Shown: one piece after another, positions 35,017-43,592 of the stretch | Layout of the letters: each line of letters opens with the position of its first letter | Position numbering within the stretch: the first letter of the stretch is position 1 | Assembly (NCBI GenBank): GCA_964636945.1 | Contig: CAZWVH010000005.1 | Span: forward strand, 1 to 64,000 | DNA length: 64,000 bases | DNA from: CAZADA01 sp964636945 | GTDB taxonomy: Bacteria > Pseudomonadota > Alphaproteobacteria > Caulobacterales > Maricaulaceae | Direction of reading: 5' to 3' | Notes under the pieces: generated by a model | Database searches by the model: none | What the model was told of the DNA's origin: nothing | Seen by the model: only the letters and a program-made list of their open reading frames with translations | Position numbers and translations under genes: made by a program

Positions 35017-35032
35017 TTAACGGGGTGTTAAC
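35017..35032. promoter_or_regulatory. CtrA box between gcrA and the ABC permease gene
   Basis: TTAA (35017-35020), seven bases, then TTAAC (35028-35032): an exact match to the CtrA full site TTAA-N7-TTAAC. It touches the GTG start of the gene at 35033 and lies about 200 bases upstream of gcrA. CtrA represses gcrA in Caulobacter, so this site may do the same or may act on the divergent gene. Confidence 0.6.
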
Positions 35033-35857
35033 GTGTCTCAAAACTCTAACTCGATTGAACAAATCAGCAGTCTTTCGGTCCGCCAATTTGGCGCCGTGAA
35101 CTGGTTGGGCCTATGGACCCTTTATGAAAAAGAAGTCCGGCGATTTCTGAAGGTCTCAGTTCAAACACTGTTGGCTCCGGCGGTCCAGACCCTGTTGTTT
35201 ATGCTTGTGTTGACGTTGGCGCTAGGGACATTGCGGGGTGACGTTCTTGGCCAACCTTTCGGGACATTCTTGGCGCCGGGTCTGATTATGATGGCGGTAA
35301 TCAATGCCGGTTTCGCCAATACCTCTTCATCGTTGATTGTCTCAAAACTGCAGGGCAATGCGGTGGACTTTTTGATGCCTCCGTTGACAGCCACAGAGCT
35401 CACAGCCGCCTTTGTGGGCGGCGGGGCCACGAGGGGGGTTTTGGTTGCACTATCAGGGGTCTTGGTGGTGTTGCCGATCACCAATTTGCCGGTGTCAAAC
35501 CTGGCCGCCATTATTTACTTCGCGCTGTCAGCATCGATCATCTTGTCCGCCATTGGCCTTATCGCCGGAGTTTGGGCGCAGAAGTTCGACCATCTTGCGG
35601 CGGTGACCAATTTCATCATCGTGCCGCTGAGCTTTTTGTCAGGCACATTCTATTCCGTCACGATCTTGCCCGACGCGTTGCACCAAGCGGCGCTATGGAA
35701 CCCGATCTTCTTCCTGATTGATGGCTTTCGGTATGGCTTTATTGGCGTATCGGACGCACCCGTCTGGCGCAGCGCGGTGGTTGTTGGCGTATTGGACATG
35801 CTCGCATTATTCGCCGCTTATGCCGTACTGAAGAGCGGTTGGCGATTAAAGCCCTGA
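35033..35857 (+). CDS. ABC-2 type transporter permease
   Basis: A 274-residue inner membrane permease with six predicted helices (about residues 45-65, 78-98, 125-150, 160-185, 192-215 and 245-268) and a cytoplasmic N-terminus carrying the amphipathic LYEKEVRRFLKVSVQTLLAP, the usual start of the NodJ/KpsM-like ABC-2 family. FLSGTFYSVTILPDALHQAALWNPIFFLIDGFRYGF is the family signature near the end. The GTG start abuts a CtrA box, with only a weak GGGGTG five bases upstream as ribosome binding site. No ATPase gene is adjacent, which is unusual since these permeases normally lie beside their ATPase. Substrate is unknown. Confidence 0.88.
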   Translation: MSQNSNSIEQISSLSVRQFGAVNWLGLWTLYEKEVRRFLKVSVQTLLAPAVQTLLFMLVLTLALGTLRGDVLGQPFGTFLAPGLIMMAVINAGFANTSSSLIVSKLQGNAVDFLMPPLTATELTAAFVGGGATRGVLVALSGVLVVLPITNLPVSNLAAIIYFALSASIILSAIGLIAGVWAQKFDHLAAVTNFIIVPLSFLSGTFYSVTILPDALHQAALWNPIFFLIDGFRYGFIGVSDAPVWRSAVVVGVLDMLALFAAYAVLKSGWRLKP

Positions 35858-35926
35858 TCACAAAGGCGGCGCTTGGTCGCGATCTTCCCCTTTGCGCTCG
35901 CACGCGAGCGCGCTATGGAAGACATT

Positions 35927-37135
35927 ATGACCAATCATCTTTTCCATACCTACGCGCCCCCCGACCTGAACTTCACCCATGGCCGGGGCGCTGTCCTATT
36001 CGCCGACACCGGGCGAGAATACTTGGATTTCATTTCCGGGATCGCCGTGAATGCCCTAGGGCATGCGCACCCAGCTCTCGTGGACGCGCTGAAAGCCCAG
36101 GGCGAAAAGCTATGGCATTTGTCCAACATGTTTAAGGTGCCGGGCCAACAGGAGTTGGCGGCGCGCTATTGCGAAGCAACATTCGCCGATGAGGTGTTTT
36201 TCACCAATTCCGGCGCCGAAGCGATGGAGTGCGCGCTCAAGACCGCTCGGCGCTATCATTTCGTGAACAAATCGCCTGAGCGCATCAATATCGTCACGTT
36301 CACGGGCGCATTTCATGGCCGTACTTATGGCGCAATTAATGCCGGTGGCAATCCAAAGTACTTGGAAGGATTTGGCCCAAGCATGCCAGGGTTTCAGCAG
36401 GTCGGATTTGGTGATCACGATGCGCTTTACGCGGCGGTTGATGAAACCACGGCGGCCGTGTTGCTGGAGCCTGTGCAAGGTGAGGGCGGCGTGCGCACCA
36501 TCCCCGACCAATGCCTAACTGGCGTGCGCAAGCTTTGCCGGGAACGCGGCGCGTTATTGATTTATGATGAAGTGCAAAGCGGCGCTGGGCGCACGGGCAA
36601 GCTGTTCGCCCATGAATGGGCGGAGGACGCCGCGCCGGACATTATGGCGATCGCCAAGGGCATTGGCGGTGGTTTCCCCATGGGCGCTTGCCTCGCCACC
36701 AAGGAAGCGGCCAAAGGCATGACGCCTGGCACCCATGGCACCACCTTTGGCGGCAATGCGCTGGCCATGGCAGTAGGGGCGGCGGCCTTCGGAGAGCTGA
36801 CTAAGCCGGGCTTTATGGAGACCGTGCAAGAGCGCGCTGCAACTTTGAAAGCGGGCCTTGAGCGCTTGGCTGCCGGGCGCAATGCGCCAGTGATCGCAGA
36901 GGTGCGTGGCAAAGGTCTTTTGCTTGGGATCAAGGTCAATATTCCCAACGTCAAGGTGCGTGACGCCGCGCGTGAGCGTGGATTGTTGGTTGGTGTGGCT
37001 GGAGAAAATGTGGTGCGCATGGCCCCGCCGCTGATCATCAGTGACGATCAAGCAAACGCTGCGCTGGAGATTCTCGACGCCGCCTTGGCGGAGGTCGCCA
37101 CCTCTGAAGAAAGTCTCGCGGAGCCGCGAAAGTGA
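35927..37135 (+). CDS. argD: acetylornithine aminotransferase
   Basis: A 402-residue class-III PLP aminotransferase that makes N-acetylornithine in arginine synthesis and often also N-succinyl-diaminopimelate in lysine synthesis. Seen are FISGIAVNALGHAHP, FFTNSGAEAMECALKTAR, TGAFHGRTYGA, LLIYDEVQSGAGRTGKLFAHE and the PLP lysine at about residue 244 in AIAKGIGGGFPMGA, then THGTTFGGNALA. ATG 35927 follows a GGAAG site; the longer frame has an unsupported 18-residue lead. Its stop overlaps the hslO start by four bases. In many relatives argF lies between these two genes; here it does not. Confidence 0.93.
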   Translation: MTNHLFHTYAPPDLNFTHGRGAVLFADTGREYLDFISGIAVNALGHAHPALVDALKAQGEKLWHLSNMFKVPGQQELAARYCEATFADEVFFTNSGAEAMECALKTARRYHFVNKSPERINIVTFTGAFHGRTYGAINAGGNPKYLEGFGPSMPGFQQVGFGDHDALYAAVDETTAAVLLEPVQGEGGVRTIPDQCLTGVRKLCRERGALLIYDEVQSGAGRTGKLFAHEWAEDAAPDIMAIAKGIGGGFPMGACLATKEAAKGMTPGTHGTTFGGNALAMAVGAAAFGELTKPGFMETVQERAATLKAGLERLAAGRNAPVIAEVRGKGLLLGIKVNIPNVKVRDAARERGLLVGVAGENVVRMAPPLIISDDQANAALEILDAALAEVATSEESLAEPRK

Positions 37136-38064
37136 GCAGTCCCACCGGTGCAGCGCAAACCGATCCGTTGAGCGGGCGCGATGACGTGGTGGCGCCATTT
37201 CAGCTGGAAAACCGCCCTGTCCGCGGGCGGATCGCGCGGCTGAACCGATCGGTGGATGAGATCCTGACCAATCACAATTATCCCGCGCCAGTGGCCGGTC
37301 TGCTGGGTGAGGCCGTCCTGTTGGCGGTTCTGGTAGGATCATCGCTGAAATTTGAAGGTAAGCTCAGTATTCAAGCTCAAGGCGACGGACCGGTATCATT
37401 ATTGTTGGCCGACTTCACCACACAGGGCGGGGTTCGCGGATTTGCACGGATCGACCACGACCGGCTCAAACAAGAGCTGTCGAGCGGCATGCCAGTCAAT
37501 GCCGGTGCGCTGCTTGGCCAGGGTCATCTGGCGTTTTCCATCGACCAAGGTCCTGATTTTGATGTCTATCAGAGCATCGCGCCTATTGAGGGGCCCCATT
37601 TATCGGCCATCGCTCAGGGATATTTTGAGCAATCTGAGCAGGTGCCCACACGCATAGCGCTCTCAGTGGCGCAATTTGCCCAGGATGAGGGTGGCTGGCG
37701 TGCAGGCGGAATGATTTTGCAGCGGATTGCCGGGGATGATCAGCGCGGCGACGCTGAAGAAGCGTGGAATGAGGGGCGTGCATTGTTCGACACAGTTCAG
37801 CATGAAGAACTGGTGGACCCGCGTTTATCGGCTGGCGGGGTTTTGTTTCGTTTGTTCCATGAGCCAGGGGTGCGCGTGTTTCAACCGGACAGTGTGATCC
37901 ATCAGTGTACATGTTCGGCGAAGCGCGTGCGCCAAATGCTGGCCAGCTTTCCCCAATCGGATTTAGCTGAACTCACCGAGCCTGACGGGCGATTATGCGT
38001 GAATTGTGAATACTGCAATCGCCAATATCGCCTTTCACCGGAGGAGGTGCGACACGGAAGTTAG
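37132..38064 (+). CDS. hslO: redox-regulated chaperone Hsp33
   Basis: A 310-residue holdase chaperone activated by oxidation. The C-terminal zinc switch is intact: CTC in HQCTCSAKRVRQML and C-x-x-C in CVNCEYCNRQY, the CXC-X(n)-CXXC pattern. The N-terminal folding domain shows NHNYPAPVAGLLGEAVLLAVLVGSSLKFEGKLSIQAQGDGP and RGFARI. It starts with GTG inside the argD stop and ends seven bases from the converging trkH gene. Coupling to argD is common in alphaproteobacteria and seems to reflect operon history more than function. Confidence 0.94.
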   Translation: MSSPTGAAQTDPLSGRDDVVAPFQLENRPVRGRIARLNRSVDEILTNHNYPAPVAGLLGEAVLLAVLVGSSLKFEGKLSIQAQGDGPVSLLLADFTTQGGVRGFARIDHDRLKQELSSGMPVNAGALLGQGHLAFSIDQGPDFDVYQSIAPIEGPHLSAIAQGYFEQSEQVPTRIALSVAQFAQDEGGWRAGGMILQRIAGDDQRGDAEEAWNEGRALFDTVQHEELVDPRLSAGGVLFRLFHEPGVRVFQPDSVIHQCTCSAKRVRQMLASFPQSDLAELTEPDGRLCVNCEYCNRQYRLSPEEVRHGS

Positions 38065-38070
38065 GCCGCC

Positions 38071-39522
38071 CTAACCGCGCCAAAAATGTGGGGCGAACAG
38101 CACCAAAACTGTAAAAAACTCCAGGCGTCCCACCAGCATGCCAATGGTCAGCGCCCATTTGGCGCCCACGGGCAGCGGCGCAAAGTCACCCATCGGCCCA
38201 ATGGTCGCCCCAAGTCCGGGCCCCACATTCGCTATCGCCGTGGCGGCGCCAGAGAACGCTGTGACCGTGTCGAGACCCAACCCGCCGAGAATCACGGCTA
38301 AGACCGCGTAACCGGCGAAATACACAAAGAAAAAGTTCAATACCGATTGTACGGCTTCTGTGGGGACCGTTCGCCCGCCATAGCGCAATGATGTAACGGC
38401 GTGGGGGCGAATCATTTGGCGGCAGTAGGCAATCAGGGCGCGAAATGCGATCTGAAACCGAAAGATTTTCGCACCACAAGACGTGGAGCCGGCACATCCG
38501 CCGACGAATGTCAGGATGAAAAACACCGCCGTCGCAAATGGCCCCCAACCCCAATAGTCGTGGGTGGCATAGCCTGTACCGGTGATGATGGACACGACGC
38601 TAAACGCGGCGGCCCGCAAGGCCTCGAAGGCTTCCAAATACCCTCGTGTGGTCAAATAAATGGTCATGACCACAATCACGATCGTGACGACTGCAAGCAG
38701 AGCGCGAGCCTGAGGGTCGGCGCCAGCTCTTTTGGGCTGGCCCCGCAAGGCCAGCATGTAGGCGCCAAATGGCAACGAGGCGAGGAGCATAAAGAACACC
38801 GCGGCAATGTCGGCGCCCGTGTCAGTGAACTTGCCCATCGAGTAGCTCGAGGTGGAAAATCCGCCGGTGGCGATTGTCGTCATGGCGTGGGCTATGGAGT
38901 CAAACGCAGACATGCCGCAAATTGCGTAAACCAACGCGCATAGGACAGTGAGCGCTAAGTAGATAAAGCCGATGAAGCCAGCGATCTGCGTGGCCCGCGG
39001 CATGAGTTTTTCCGAACGATCCGAACTTTCCAATCGAAACAACTGCATCCCGCCGATGGACAGCATTGGCAAAATTGCAATTGCGGTGACCAAAATACCG
39101 ACGCCGCCAATCCATTGCAGTATGGCTCGCCACAGCAAGATGCCCCGCGGCTGGCTGTCCAAGTCGCGCATCACGGTGGCGCCCGTGGTGGTGAGGCCAG
39201 ACATGGCTTCAAATACCGCGTCAGTGACTGAGAGCGCATCAGGGCGCAAGACGAAGGGTAAAGCGGCGAAGGCGGGAAGGACGAGCCACGTGGCCACGGT
39301 GAGCACAAATGCCGCACGCAGATTCAGCCGTTCGATACGCCCCTTCGCGGCGAGTGTGAACACGCCGCCAAAAAAACCGGTGACCAGCATGGCGAATCCA
39401 AAAGCCCCTGAGTCACGGCCTCGGCCGGCCGCCTCAATGATGAGGCACGGCGCCATGGTTGCCGCCAACCCGATCAATAAAACGCCGGAAACCAAAGCGG
39501 CGGGGCGAATGAGGTCAGACAT
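38071..39522 (-). CDS. trkH: TrkH family potassium uptake protein
   Basis: A 483-residue membrane protein with ten or more helices arranged as four helix-pore-helix units. The selectivity-filter loops are visible as FEAMSGLTTTGATV, MTTIATGGFSTSSYS, SIITGTGYATHDYW and TAIANVGPGLGATIGP, each with the central Gly. Family members import potassium with the NAD-binding TrkA subunit, which is not in the window. It runs behind apaG on the same strand with an 11-base gap. Confidence 0.94.
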   Translation of the reverse strand: MSDLIRPAALVSGVLLIGLAATMAPCLIIEAAGRGRDSGAFGFAMLVTGFFGGVFTLAAKGRIERLNLRAAFVLTVATWLVLPAFAALPFVLRPDALSVTDAVFEAMSGLTTTGATVMRDLDSQPRGILLWRAILQWIGGVGILVTAIAILPMLSIGGMQLFRLESSDRSEKLMPRATQIAGFIGFIYLALTVLCALVYAICGMSAFDSIAHAMTTIATGGFSTSSYSMGKFTDTGADIAAVFFMLLASLPFGAYMLALRGQPKRAGADPQARALLAVVTIVIVVMTIYLTTRGYLEAFEALRAAAFSVVSIITGTGYATHDYWGWGPFATAVFFILTFVGGCAGSTSCGAKIFRFQIAFRALIAYCRQMIRPHAVTSLRYGGRTVPTEAVQSVLNFFFVYFAGYAVLAVILGGLGLDTVTAFSGAATAIANVGPGLGATIGPMGDFAPLPVGAKWALTIGMLVGRLEFFTVLVLFAPHFWRG

Positions 39523-39533
39523 GCCCAGCCCGC

Positions 39534-39956
39534 CTAATTGGGTCGAGACAGCCCCAGCTCATCTGGGCTGTCGAGGGAAAATGCCGGAATGGCCACAGTG
39601 AACTCATCGCCATCATCGGTGCGCATGAGATAAGCGCCCTGCATGATGCCGGACGGCGTATCCAACGGTGCGCCGCTGACATAGCGGAAGGCGTCGCCGG
39701 GGCGCAGAACAGGTTGCTGACCAACTACGCCTTCGCCTTCCACCTCCTGGGTGTGGCCGCGAGCATTGGTGATGGTCCAACGCCGGGAGATCAGCTGGAC
39801 TGTGTCGACGCCATGGTTTTCGATCTCGATCATGTACGACCACACATAACGCGGTTCGTCAGGATCAGAGTGATCGCTGCGATATTCTGGTACAGCTCGC
39901 ACCAGAATCCCGCGAGTTGTTTGCTCGTACATACTATTCGCGTCCGTATCGCCCAT
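39534..39956 (-). CDS. apaG: ApaG domain protein
   Basis: A 140-residue fibronectin-III-like beta-sandwich protein of the ApaG family. The core WSYMIEIENHGVDTVQLISRRWTITNARG is split over strands 2-4 and followed by VEGEGVVGQQPVLRPGDAFRYVSGAPLDTPSGIMQGAYLM, all family hallmarks. Its role is not settled; it has been linked to cobalt and magnesium resistance and to diadenosine tetraphosphate metabolism. An internal ATG at 39932 (MYEQTTRG) would also give a normal-length protein and I cannot choose between them, since neither has a good ribosome binding site. Confidence 0.92.
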   Translation of the reverse strand: MGDTDANSMYEQTTRGILVRAVPEYRSDHSDPDEPRYVWSYMIEIENHGVDTVQLISRRWTITNARGHTQEVEGEGVVGQQPVLRPGDAFRYVSGAPLDTPSGIMQGAYLMRTDDGDEFTVAIPAFSLDSPDELGLSRPN

Positions 39957-40039
39957 GCCGATCGTGTTGGCCTAAACCGCACGAACTCACAAGATGGCCG
40001 CTGCGCATGGAGATGAGCCGCAAACAAGGGGACCAACCC

Positions 40040-41077
40040 ATGAAACGGGGTATCATGAATGACGTCATGCTGCGCGCTGCGGCTGAGACCGGGGAGATTT
40101 CCGCCAAGCAGCGACCCATTGACAGTGACCAAATTCAACCGGCTAGCCTCGATTTGCGTTTGTCCAATATCGCCTATCGTGTACGCGCCAGCTTTCTGCC
40201 AGGTAAATCCAACTCCATGATGGATCGCCTCGGCGACACACGCATCACCATGCACACACTGAATTTGGATGAGGGCGCTGTCCTGGAGACCGGCTGTGTT
40301 TATGTGGTTCCGCTCATGGAGCGGATGGCGTTAAGCGCCCAAGTGTCAGGCCTGGCAAACCCGAAAAGCTCCACCGGCCGGATCGATGTCTTTACCCGCG
40401 TGATCACCGAAGACGGCGAGGAATTTGACCATATCCCTGCGGGCTATAGCGGGCTGCTTTACGCGGAAATCAGTCCTCGAACATTCTCTGTTCTCGCACG
40501 GACTGGTGACCGACTATGCCAGCTTCGCTTGTGGAATGGTCTGCGTGCAGACCCGATCTCGACCATTACAGTGAGCGTTGATCTGTCAGGACAATTTCCC
40601 GGCGGTGTGGCTGGGTTTCGCGCGCGTCGCCATGCTGGCGTGGTCGATTTGGCGCGTATTGGAGAGCACGCGCCTGCGGGTTACTGGGAGCCGATCTATG
40701 CCGAGCGCAATGCCGTAGTCCTCGATCCTGGCGAGTTTTACATTCTGGCCTCCAAAGAGGCTGTCGTGATAGGCGCCGACACGGCGGCGGAAATGGCCCC
40801 CATCGCCACCGAAATCGGCGAGTTTCGCGCCCACTATGCAGGGTTTTTCGATCCAGGATTTGGCCTGGCTGAATCCGGCGGTCAGGGCGGACGTGCAGTT
40901 TTGGAGGTGCGGGGGCGCGACGTGCCATTTTTTCTCGAAGATGGCCAGGCGGCGGCCAGGTTGATCTATGAGCGGATGGCAGCGCCGCCCGAGCGGCTCT
41001 ATGGCGCTGTTTCCTCAAACTATCAGGGCCAGGGATTGAAGCTTTCGAAGCATTTTTCGCCTTGGCCCGACACGTGA
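40040..41077 (+). CDS. dcd: dCTP deaminase (long alphaproteobacterial form)
   Basis: A 345-residue 2'-deoxycytidine triphosphate deaminase, which supplies dUTP for thymidylate synthesis. IDSDQIQPASLDLRLSN near the N-terminus and the later NPKSSTGRIDVFTRVITE, then FDPGFG are the dCTP deaminase/dUTPase trimer motifs, present in two copies because the protein is about twice the length of the enterobacterial one, apparently a fused double domain. The start is ATG 40040 with AAGGGG about nine bases before; the open frame begins 41 codons earlier but overlaps apaG on the other strand. Confidence 0.9.
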   Translation: MKRGIMNDVMLRAAAETGEISAKQRPIDSDQIQPASLDLRLSNIAYRVRASFLPGKSNSMMDRLGDTRITMHTLNLDEGAVLETGCVYVVPLMERMALSAQVSGLANPKSSTGRIDVFTRVITEDGEEFDHIPAGYSGLLYAEISPRTFSVLARTGDRLCQLRLWNGLRADPISTITVSVDLSGQFPGGVAGFRARRHAGVVDLARIGEHAPAGYWEPIYAERNAVVLDPGEFYILASKEAVVIGADTAAEMAPIATEIGEFRAHYAGFFDPGFGLAESGGQGGRAVLEVRGRDVPFFLEDGQAAARLIYERMAAPPERLYGAVSSNYQGQGLKLSKHFSPWPDT

Positions 41078-41098
41078 CTCCATCCTGTTGACAAGGGA

Positions 41099-41140
41099 CC
41101 TTGACAGTCAAGAAGCCTTGTCATAATGTCAAGTTGACTT
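41099..41140 (+). promoter_or_regulatory. promoter with repeated operator before the XRE gene
   Basis: A perfect -35 hexamer TTGACA (41101-41106) stands 17 bases before a weak -10, TAATGT (41124-41129). Overlapping it are two palindromes, CTTGACaGTCAAG (41100-41112) and GTCAAgTTGAC (41128-41138), made from the same GTCAAG half-site, and a further TTGACAAGG lies at 41088. The XRE-family regulator starts about 30 bases downstream, so autorepression by that protein is the likely purpose. Confidence 0.6.
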
Positions 41141-41170
41141 GAACGAACGTGCTGACGCTGTGTGCGGGCC

Positions 41171-41380
41171 ATGAAGAATTGTATTCGCGTGATGCGCGCT
41201 GAGCGCGGCTGGAGCCAGGCGACCTTGGCTGGCGAGTTGGGTGTGTCGCGCCAGTCTGTGAACGCCATTGAAACCGGCCGATATGATCCGTCGCTGCCTT
41301 TAGCGTTCGCGATCGCCCGACTGTTTGGCCGCCCCATTGAGGCGATCTTTTTCGATGAAGATGAGGAGGAGGCAAAATGA
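41171..41380 (+). CDS. XRE family helix-turn-helix regulator
   Basis: A 69-residue single-domain Cro/C1-type DNA-binding protein. The five-helix fold is readable as RVMRAERGWSQATLAGELGVSRQSVNAIETGRYDPSLPLAFAIARLFG across residues 6-55, followed by IEAIFFDEDEEE. Small regulators of this kind are usually encoded with a membrane protein, as here, where the stop overlaps the next start by four bases. The promoter region contains repeated GTCAAG palindromes that look like its own operator. A GTG nine bases upstream is an alternative start. Confidence 0.92.
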   Translation: MKNCIRVMRAERGWSQATLAGELGVSRQSVNAIETGRYDPSLPLAFAIARLFGRPIEAIFFDEDEEEAK

Positions 41381-41880
41381 CTGAGCCTCGAAACGAATTC
41401 GAAGACGAACCTTTTGAACCAGAATTGTGGCGTTCGACTCGGGCCGACAAATGGGCATTTGGCGCTGCGGTGCTTGCTGGTTTGCCTTTGGGTCTGCTCA
41501 CAATGCCGATCGGCTACCGCTATGGTCAGCAGATCGGAGGGGATTCGGCGCCCAGTATCGCCCAATTGACGGGCCTGCCCATTTGGTCGCTGGTTCTAGT
41601 CTTTGCCGCGATCATCGCTGTCTTTCTTTGGGGCTTGTCCCGGGTGTCGCAAGGTTGGCTGCGCCGCCTGGATGAAGCAGAGAGCCATATCGAGATGCGC
41701 GCATTGGCGTCGACCTTGGGCAAAGTCATGATCACGGTCGCTGTGCTCTGGCTGGCCGGGGAGTGGTTTCCTCAGGCCAACGAAGTGATCGAGGCATGGC
41801 AACCAGCGATCCTCTTTGCGGTTTATGCACTGGCCTATTTCATCATTCGCGGGCGGCTGCGCCGTTCCCTCGCGGCTTAA
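41377..41880 (+). CDS. four-helix membrane protein paired with the XRE regulator
   Basis: A 167-residue membrane protein that I cannot assign to a characterised family. Four hydrophobic segments lie at about residues 28-48, 69-90, 113-131 and 141-158, with an acidic N-terminal tail (EFEDEPFEPE) and a basic C-terminus. It overlaps the XRE gene, so the two are made together. This recalls widespread pairs of a small XRE regulator with a DUF2178-like membrane protein, whose job is unknown; whether the membrane protein controls the regulator is untested. Confidence 0.75.
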   Translation: MTEPRNEFEDEPFEPELWRSTRADKWAFGAAVLAGLPLGLLTMPIGYRYGQQIGGDSAPSIAQLTGLPIWSLVLVFAAIIAVFLWGLSRVSQGWLRRLDEAESHIEMRALASTLGKVMITVAVLWLAGEWFPQANEVIEAWQPAILFAVYALAYFIIRGRLRRSLAA

Positions 41881-42135
41881 CATGGCCGGCCCCGGGGATT
41901 CCGCAGATGAACTTGGCGTGTTCTTACTAACACCAGCACGCAAAGTTACGCTGAATGCCGGTACTGCAATGCGACTGAAGTCTTATATCGACCGCCACCG
42001 GTCGCTCGCCTAATCATAAAAAGAGTAAAACTTGAACCGTTTGGAATTGGTATTGCCCATGATTCATTTTGGAACATTCGGCAGAATCGATAGGATCGGC
42101 AGGATAAATTGTCTGTTTTGTTGAGGGGGGATTCA

Positions 42136-43461
42136 GTGCGCGGTTTATTTACTTTGGGCGTTGTCGCGACCGCTGTCATGGCCAATCAAGCCGCAACGGC
42201 CGATTCCTTCGCCATTAATGAGTATTCCCCGCTTGATTTGGGCAGGGCCAATGCCGGGCGAGCCGTGTTGATTGGTGACGCGGCCGGCGCATTTACCAAC
42301 CCCGCGCTGATGACGGTCTTCTCAAGCCCGATTGTATCGGCGTCGCTCCATCAGATTTTAGGATCGGCTGACTTCTCAAATCGAGGGTCAACTGACGCGA
42401 TTGGCCAGCCCTTGGTTGGTGATGACGAGGGAATTCTCGAAGACAGCACGATCCCCGCGGTTTATGCAATCATTCCGCTTGCTGAGCGATTTGCGCTGGG
42501 ACTGAGCGTCAATGTCCCGTTCGGTTTGGCCACAGATTACAATGATAACTGGGCGGGTCGCTACCAGGCGCTGAAGTCAGAGTTGGTGACCGTCAATATC
42601 AATCCCTCAATCGCCTATGAGGTGAACGAAGAACTTTCGATCGGCGTTGGGATCAGCGCCCAGTATGCCGATGCCGAGCTCACCAATGCCGTGGACTTCG
42701 GCGCAGTGTGTTTCGGCGCGCTGGCGCCAGACCAGTGCTTTCAACTGGGGCTGATCCCGCAAGCAGCGGACGGCAACGCCAGCGTTAAGGGCGACAGCTG
42801 GGGTGTTGGATTTAATGTCGGGGTCACCTGGTCTCCCGATCCACGCCTCCGCTTGGGCGCGCATTATCGCTCCAGTGTTGATCACACACTTGATGGCGAA
42901 GGCGAGTTTGACGTTCCCGCCCAAGCCCTGCCCCTGACGCTCACCGGCGCCTTCACCGACGGCGCCGCCGAAGCCAGCATTGAATTGCCCTCCTCATGGG
43001 AGTTCGGCATGAGCTATGAAATGACTGATCGGCTCACGGGCTATGTGTCATTCCAATGGACAGAATGGTCAAGCGTCGATGAACTTCGCGTGGAGTTCGA
43101 TAATCCCGCTCAACCCGATTCAGTCGAAGAGTTGGCCTATAAGGACGCCGGTCGAGTGAGCATTGGCGTTGATTATGAAATTTCGCCAGAGTGGACTGTG
43201 CGCGGTGGCTATGCTTTTGACGGCACGCCCACCCAGGCTGCGACCCGCACCGCACGCATTCCCGACAATGACCGCCATGTATTCGCCGCCGGCGCCAGCT
43301 GGACGCCGAATGACAGATGGCAGGTGGATGCGGGCTATAACCGCATTCAGATCGAGAACATTTCGTTTCAGCGCACGGGCGCTGTCGGCGACATGCTTCA
43401 AGGACAATACCAAGGCCATGCCAATGTGATTTCCGTCGGCGTCACGCGGCGATTTGGGTAA
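42136..43461 (+). CDS. FadL/OmpP1 family outer membrane protein
   Basis: A 441-residue outer membrane barrel of the FadL family, which passes long-chain fatty acids or other hydrophobic compounds. A GTG start at 42136 behind a GAGGGGGG ribosome binding site gives a signal peptide ending at about residue 22 (NQAATADS). The mature start SFAINEYSPLDLGRANAGRAV matches the FadL N-terminal hatch, followed by AAGAFTNPALMTVF, and LGLSVNVPFGLATDYNDNWAGRYQALKSEL is a family hallmark. It ends with Phe-Gly. The frame extends nine codons upstream but without a signal peptide start. Confidence 0.92.
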   Translation: MRGLFTLGVVATAVMANQAATADSFAINEYSPLDLGRANAGRAVLIGDAAGAFTNPALMTVFSSPIVSASLHQILGSADFSNRGSTDAIGQPLVGDDEGILEDSTIPAVYAIIPLAERFALGLSVNVPFGLATDYNDNWAGRYQALKSELVTVNINPSIAYEVNEELSIGVGISAQYADAELTNAVDFGAVCFGALAPDQCFQLGLIPQAADGNASVKGDSWGVGFNVGVTWSPDPRLRLGAHYRSSVDHTLDGEGEFDVPAQALPLTLTGAFTDGAAEASIELPSSWEFGMSYEMTDRLTGYVSFQWTEWSSVDELRVEFDNPAQPDSVEELAYKDAGRVSIGVDYEISPEWTVRGGYAFDGTPTQAATRTARIPDNDRHVFAAGASWTPNDRWQVDAGYNRIQIENISFQRTGAVGDMLQGQYQGHANVISVGVTRRFG

Positions 43462-43592
43462 TTCGCTCAACGCGGCCGCCCTTGACCATTGCTTCCGCAT
43501 GGCGCTTGCAGGAGGACCCAAACTCCAAACAACCGTAGAGTGGCGCGCCCATAATTGATGCCTGAAGTGATAATCGGTGCTAAATCCCGCAA

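Noticed and set aside
41882..42013. Possible small protein after the four-helix membrane protein gene
   Set aside because: The frame continues from one overlapping the previous gene, has no ribosome binding site before ATG 41882 and no hydrophobic or conserved pattern.
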